From assembly GCF_000478275.1 (NCBI RefSeq), contig NZ_ASJB01000064.1, forward strand, positions 248,001 to 312,000: a stretch of 64,000 nucleotides of DNA. Direction: 5' to 3'. Below are positions 61,006 to 64,000 of the stretch, piece after piece. Under the pieces are notes generated by a model. That model saw only the letters and a program-made list of their open reading frames with translations. It did no database searches and had not been told where the DNA came from. A program made the position numbers and the translations under genes. Every line of letters begins with the position of its first letter. Within the stretch, counting starts at the first letter, position 1. This DNA is from Amycolatopsis orientalis DSM 40040 = KCTC 9412. Lineage in GTDB: Bacteria; Actinomycetota; Actinomycetes; Mycobacteriales; Pseudonocardiaceae.

Positions 61006-61986
61006 CTACACGATCCCGTCCAGCGCCCGATAGGTCCGGTTGCTCGCGGCCGCCGCCCGTTGCTCCCGCCCCGTCGCCTCGATGTAGTTCTGACTGGTCG
61101 CCAGGCTCGCGTGCCCCAGCAGCGCCATGATCTCCGACGCCGTCGCGCCGTCCTCGGCCAGCCGCGTCGCGAAGGTGTGCCGCAGCGCGTGGAGGTTCGC
61201 CCCCACCGGCACACGGTCGTGCAGCCCCGCCCACCGATAGCAGGACTTGACCAGGTACTCCAGCGCACCACGGCCGATCGGCTCGCCCGCGCGATCCCGG
61301 AGGAGGGGAGTGGAGGGTCCGAACCGCTGATGCGCGAAACGCCGACGGCAGGAGGCCAGATACTCCTCGATGATCTTCTCCATGATCGGCTGCACCGGGA
61401 TCGACCGATCCCGGCTTCCCTTGCCGTGGACGTGCAACCGCATCTCACCCTGACGCCCGACCAGCGACCGCGCCGTCAGCGCCCGCATCTCCGCCGCGCG
61501 CAGCCCGGCGACCAGGCCGAGCGCGATCACCAGGACGTCCCGCTCCGGCCACGGATCACGCGTCCGGCGCGAACCGTCGGCGGCCGCCGCGAGCAACTGC
61601 TCCGGGGTTTCCTCACCCCGCAACGGTTTCGGCGTCAACGGCGGCGCCTTCGGCCGGGCGACCGCGCCCATCGGGTTGCCCGCGAGCAGCCCGTCGGACA
61701 CACAGAAGGTGAGGAACTGGTTCCAGGTCGACCACGCGCGCAGGACGGAGCTTTTGGCGTGAGTGTCCGCGAAGGCACCGAAGGCGTTCCGGAGCGCTTG
61801 TGCCGTGAGCATCTCGACGGTGAGTTCGTCAGGGGAGAGGTCCAGCTCGCGGAGCAGCAGAGTGGTGATGCCGGCGAGGTCGCGGCGGTAGGCGTCGGTC
61901 GTGTGAGGAGAATCCTTACGGGGACGACGTGCGGCGAAAAAGGCTTGCTGTGCCTCGGAAACCCTCATGAGCATCTTGTACCGCAT
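61006..61986 (-). CDS. Xer-like tyrosine recombinase next to dif
   Basis: A tyrosine recombinase of about 326 residues. The N-terminal SAM-like DNA-binding domain (about 10-100) precedes a catalytic domain with Arg in GLRAAEMR, Lys in HGKGSRDRSIP, HxxR in LHALRHTFATRL, His in LGHASLATS and the nucleophile Tyr in QNYIEAT. The start is uncertain: ATGs at 61986, 61974 and 61968 are possible, and the first at 62025 lies inside the upstream palindrome. It faces away from dif, and its promoter region holds a symmetric Xer-like site. Unlike XerC/XerD, which are normally encoded far from dif, it lies about 0.5 kb from it. Confidence 0.88.
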   Translation of the reverse strand: MRYKMLMRVSEAQQAFFAARRPRKDSPHTTDAYRRDLAGITTLLLRELDLSPDELTVEMLTAQALRNAFGAFADTHAKSSVLRAWSTWNQFLTFCVSDGLLAGNPMGAVARPKAPPLTPKPLRGEETPEQLLAAAADGSRRTRDPWPERDVLVIALGLVAGLRAAEMRALTARSLVGRQGEMRLHVHGKGSRDRSIPVQPIMEKIIEEYLASCRRRFAHQRFGPSTPLLRDRAGEPIGRGALEYLVKSCYRWAGLHDRVPVGANLHALRHTFATRLAEDGATASEIMALLGHASLATSQNYIEATGREQRAAAASNRTYRALDGIV

Positions 61987-62015
61987 GGCACCGACAGTCT
62001 TACACTGGGTTATAT

Positions 62016-62053
62016 TCCGTTTCATGCATAATAGTGATTATGCATGAAACGGA
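62016..62053. other. Perfectly symmetric Xer-like site
   Basis: 17-bp arms (62016-62032 and 62037-62053) pair exactly around AGTG. Its core reads as a 28-bp Xer site: arm TTCATGCATAA at 62021-62031, centre TAGTGA at 62032-62037, arm TTATGCATGAA at 62038-62048. The inner ATAA/TTAT and 11-6-11 layout are those of dif at 62524. It is 30 bp from the earliest likely recombinase start, so it may be the enzyme's recombination site, its operator or both. Confidence 0.7.
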
Positions 62054-62106
62054 GTGACGGGTCCGGGAACCCCTCGCGGGGGATCCCGGTGCGCTCGACA
62101 CCTTCC

Positions 62107-62169
62107 GGAGTGTCATGAGGGGTCCCCATGAGACGTTTTTTGTCCTTTGGGGACCCCTCATGACACTCC
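62107..62169. repeat. Perfect 21-bp-arm hairpin
   Basis: Arms 62107-62127 and 62149-62169 pair exactly (left arm begins GGAGTGTCATGAGGGGTC) around a 21-nt loop containing a T6 run. It follows no gene end, so a terminator role is not obvious. Confidence 0.85.
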
Positions 62170-62421
62170 AGCGACGTCGGGCACCCTGAGCGACAGGTCC
62201 GGCTGGGCCGACCCGGCCAGGCGCCCGAAAGTCGGGATGGATCGCAATCTTGCGCCTGCCCGACTTTCTGACCCCCAGATGCCCTGTCCAATTCGTCACA
62301 GTGACGTATTGAGGGTGGGTGATCGGACATCCCTTCAGCGACCTTCGGGGGTGCCTCTGGCCCTGCCTGGCCCATCAGGTGCTGTCCAGCGCTTCAGGGG
62401 ACGAAGGGGTCCATGCCCGCA

Positions 62422-62488
62422 TCTGACGCGGCGAAGGGAGCTTTCGCCGCGTGACATGCGCGGAAAGGCCCCTTCGGCTCACGTCAGA
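62422..62488. repeat. Nested inverted repeat of the GAAGGG hairpin family
   Basis: TCTGACG and CGTCAGA form an outer pair around an imperfect hairpin at 62433-62475 (GAAGGGAGCTTTCGCCGCG opposite CGCGGAAAGGCCCCTTC). It resembles the terminator at 21169-21211. Confidence 0.6.
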
Positions 62489-62523
62489 GACCCCTCTCAG
62501 GGCTCGTTATCCAGGTCGTCCAA

Positions 62524-62551
62524 AGTGCCGATAATGTACATTATGTCAAGT
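62524..62551 (+). other. dif: Chromosome dimer resolution site dif
   Basis: The XerC-type arm AGTGCCGATAA (62524-62534), central TGTACA and XerD-type arm TTATGTCAAGT (62541-62551) fit the actinobacterial dif consensus as I recall it, all 24 positions from CCGATAAT onward, and differ from the E. coli dif at six of 28 positions. It marks the replication terminus and is where XerC/XerD resolve chromosome dimers. Confidence 0.9.
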
Positions 62552-62677
62552 AAGGTCGGTGAAGCCCTCCCTCGCGCAGCGGACGGGGATCTCGCCGCGA
62601 ATACCTGTCAGAGGATGTCGTGTATCCGGTGGAATGCTCACGACTCAGCCACCTACACGACGCACGATGGGATTCAG

Positions 62678-62924
62678 ATGGGGTTTCGACTCAACCCGTA
62701 CCTCAGGTACGACGGGAACGCACGGCAGGCGATGGAGTTCTACCGGGAGGTGCTCGGCGGCAAGCTGGAGATCCACACGATCGCGGATTTCGGTTCGCCG
62801 GACTCGCCCCATGCCGACAAGGTCATGCACGCCCAGCTTGACACCCCGTACGGACACACGCTGATAGCTTGCGACGCTGACGGTCAAGTCGAACGGGATC
62901 ACCTGGATGATCAACATCGCTTGA
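62678..62924 (+). pseudogene. Decayed PhnB-like VOC protein
   Basis: From ATG 62678 the frame encodes the start of a PhnB/glyoxalase-like VOC protein (LNPYLRYDGNARQAMEFYRE, LIACDAD) for about 70 residues, against roughly 140 in the family. The family's C-terminal GITWMINIA and stop occur at 62895-62924 in the +1 frame, so the middle is deleted with a frameshift. In the original frame translation runs to 62938 with an unrelated tail. It is 127 bp past dif. Confidence 0.78.
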
Positions 62925-62975
62925 TGTGGCCGCGCTAAGGTCTTCCCTGCAAAGCGAACTGGGGGTTGGCCGAGA

Positions 62976-63815
62976 ATGTCCGAGAGCACTGCTGTGCGCG
63001 TTGATCCGTCCAACGAGCGGATGCTGCAGGCGTGGAACGGTGACGACGGCGCACTGTGGGCGAAGCGTGCGCAGCGCTTCAATGACGGCGTCGCCGCTTA
63101 TCGCGACACGTTCTTCTCCGCGGCCGATATCCAACCGGCCGACAGGGTCCTCGATGTCGGCTGTGGTGCCGGTGAGACGACCCGTGACGTGGCGCGCCGG
63201 GCCTCGCGAGGTTCGGCGTACGGCGTGGACCTGTCCGGTGAGATGCTCGCCGTCGCTCGCGGGCTGGCCGAACGGGAACGTCTGTCCAACGTCTCGTTCG
63301 AGCAGGCGGACGCACAGGTCCATCCGTTTCCCGAGGCGGGTTTCGACGTCGTGATCAGCAGGCACGGGTCGATGTTCTTCGGTACTCCCCTGGCCGCGTT
63401 CGCCAATCTCGCCCGGGCGACGCGGTCTGGCGGACGTCTCGTGTTGCTGACGTGGCAGCCGTTTCGGCTCAACGAGTGGATCACCACGTTCCGGACGATC
63501 TTCGCGGCCGGTCGCGAGGTGCCGACCGTGGATCTCGCGCTCAGTGATCCTGGTGCGACCGAGGAACTGCTGACGTCCGCCGGATACGCCGATGTCCGGT
63601 GCATGGCGGTGAGCAAGCCGATGTACTTCGGTGAGGACGTCGACGATGCGGCGGAGTTCGTCATCGAGCAGCACGGCGGGCGGTTGCGCGATCTGGACGA
63701 GGCGGCGCGGGCGAAGGCTGTCGATACGCTGCGTGCCGATCTCGCCGAGCACCAGACCGGCCGAGGCGTGGTGTACGACTCGGCGGCCTGGCTCATCGAG
63801 GCCCGGCGGCCTTGA
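62976..63815 (+). CDS. Class I SAM-dependent methyltransferase
   Basis: A 279-residue cytoplasmic methyltransferase. The SAM-binding motif I is VLDVGCGAGETTRDVA near residue 58, followed by the acidic strand end GVDLSGEM and SFEQADAQVHPFPE. The C terminus resembles the UbiE/arsenite type group, but the substrate cannot be assigned. ATG 62976. Convergent with the next methyltransferase, with their stops adjacent. Confidence 0.88.
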   Translation: MSESTAVRVDPSNERMLQAWNGDDGALWAKRAQRFNDGVAAYRDTFFSAADIQPADRVLDVGCGAGETTRDVARRASRGSAYGVDLSGEMLAVARGLAERERLSNVSFEQADAQVHPFPEAGFDVVISRHGSMFFGTPLAAFANLARATRSGGRLVLLTWQPFRLNEWITTFRTIFAAGREVPTVDLALSDPGATEELLTSAGYADVRCMAVSKPMYFGEDVDDAAEFVIEQHGGRLRDLDEAARAKAVDTLRADLAEHQTGRGVVYDSAAWLIEARRP

Positions 63816-64000
63816 TCACGGCTTGCGGGCGATCAGGTAGGCCTGCGGCGTGTACTCGAATTCCTCGGACGGTTCGCGGACCAGCTGGGAGACCAGGGTG
63901 AATCCCGCCTCCCCCAGTTGGTCCGCGATCTTCTCCGGTTCCAGCCGGTAGGCGTCGCAGGAGATGTCGTGTCCATACGCGTGCTCGATGTGGCGTACTT
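63816..64000 (-). CDS. Methyltransferase-like protein, C-terminal part
   Basis: Only the last 61 residues are in the window; the gene continues past the right edge. The end (RLEPEKIADQLGEAGFTLVS, then YTPQAYLIARKP) is typical of the C terminus of small SAM-dependent methyltransferases. Its stop abuts that of the convergent methyltransferase. Confidence 0.6.
   Translation of the reverse strand, partial: VRHIEHAYGHDISCDAYRLEPEKIADQLGEAGFTLVSQLVREPSEEFEYTPQAYLIARKP

Larger units (their letters stand above)
61987..62677. other. Terminus intergenic region with dif and hairpins
   Basis: About 690 bp without a convincing gene. They hold the Xer-like palindrome (62016-62053), a 21-bp-arm hairpin (62107-62169), a nested inverted repeat (62422-62488) and dif (62524-62551). 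Confidence 0.7.

Noticed and set aside
62022..62375. Frames of about 100 codons between the recombinase and dif
   Set aside because: They run through the hairpins and the palindrome, with no family resemblance.
1..64000. CRISPR arrays, insertion sequences and prophage genes
   Set aside because: No regularly spaced repeats, transposase or phage structural genes were seen; the only mobile-type gene is the tyrosine recombinase near dif.

Overview
The window is high-GC actinobacterial DNA, most likely from a Pseudonocardiales genome such as Amycolatopsis. This is inferred from RbpA, a resuscitation-promoting factor, an Lnt/Ppm1 lipoprotein-modification pair, a DevR/DosR-type regulator, many GTG starts and secreted enzymes with ricin-type CBM13 tails. 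I ran no database search, so the genus is an inference.

Layout: 0-3.5 kb holds the start of a ChaA-type antiporter, a divergent TetR/aldehyde dehydrogenase pair and two small unknown genes. 3.5-10.6 kb is a dormancy-like cluster: a compact Rho paralogue, flavodoxin, two universal stress proteins, a CBS-BON protein, an orphan DevR/DosR response regulator, an Acg-type nitroreductase and a DUF6292-like protein, with DosR-box-like sites upstream of the flavodoxin and acg genes. 10.6-13.3 kb carries a GlxA-type regulator, a dienelactone-hydrolase-like gene and a FadR-type regulator. A 46-bp palindrome occurs three times in the first 12.5 kb, each time supplying a gene's last codons and stop.

13.6-35.3 kb is a plant-polysaccharide locus. 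A plus-strand operon encodes a sugar ABC importer (binding lipoprotein and two permeases), an unrecognised 646-residue protein and a secreted beta-helix/CBM13 protein. A minus-strand gene looks like a vanadium haloperoxidase relative truncated and joined to part of another domain. A minus-strand operon then encodes GH10 xylanase, GH27 alpha-galactosidase, GH29 alpha-fucosidase and two tandem esterases, all with CBM13. A multidomain GH9 cellulase and a GH43-like protein follow. CebR/CelR-type operators lie before the GH9 gene (perfect) and the GH10 gene (one mismatch), suggesting cello-oligosaccharide control.

35.3-61 kb is mostly housekeeping and accessory genes: an MFS exporter, a three-gene ABC exporter with a convergent two-component system, hemerythrin, a tiny J-domain-like protein, a second two-component system, a secreted TAP-like hydrolase, a KamA-type aminomutase, an amidohydrolase, Lnt, Ppm1, a DeoR regulator, a zinc-finger/ECF sigma fusion, an SDR, LysR with a DapA-like enzyme, RbpA, thymidine kinase, a UMF1-type MFS protein, Rpf and GDPD.

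The right end (61-63 kb) looks like the chromosome terminus. A dif site matching the actinobacterial and E. coli core lies at 62524-62551. About 480 bp away, directly upstream of a tyrosine recombinase gene, is a perfect palindrome with the same Xer architecture (11-bp arms, 6-bp centre). Recombinase, symmetric Xer-like site and dif together are the most unusual feature of the window. Long hairpins and a decayed VOC-family gene surround them, and two methyltransferases close the window.
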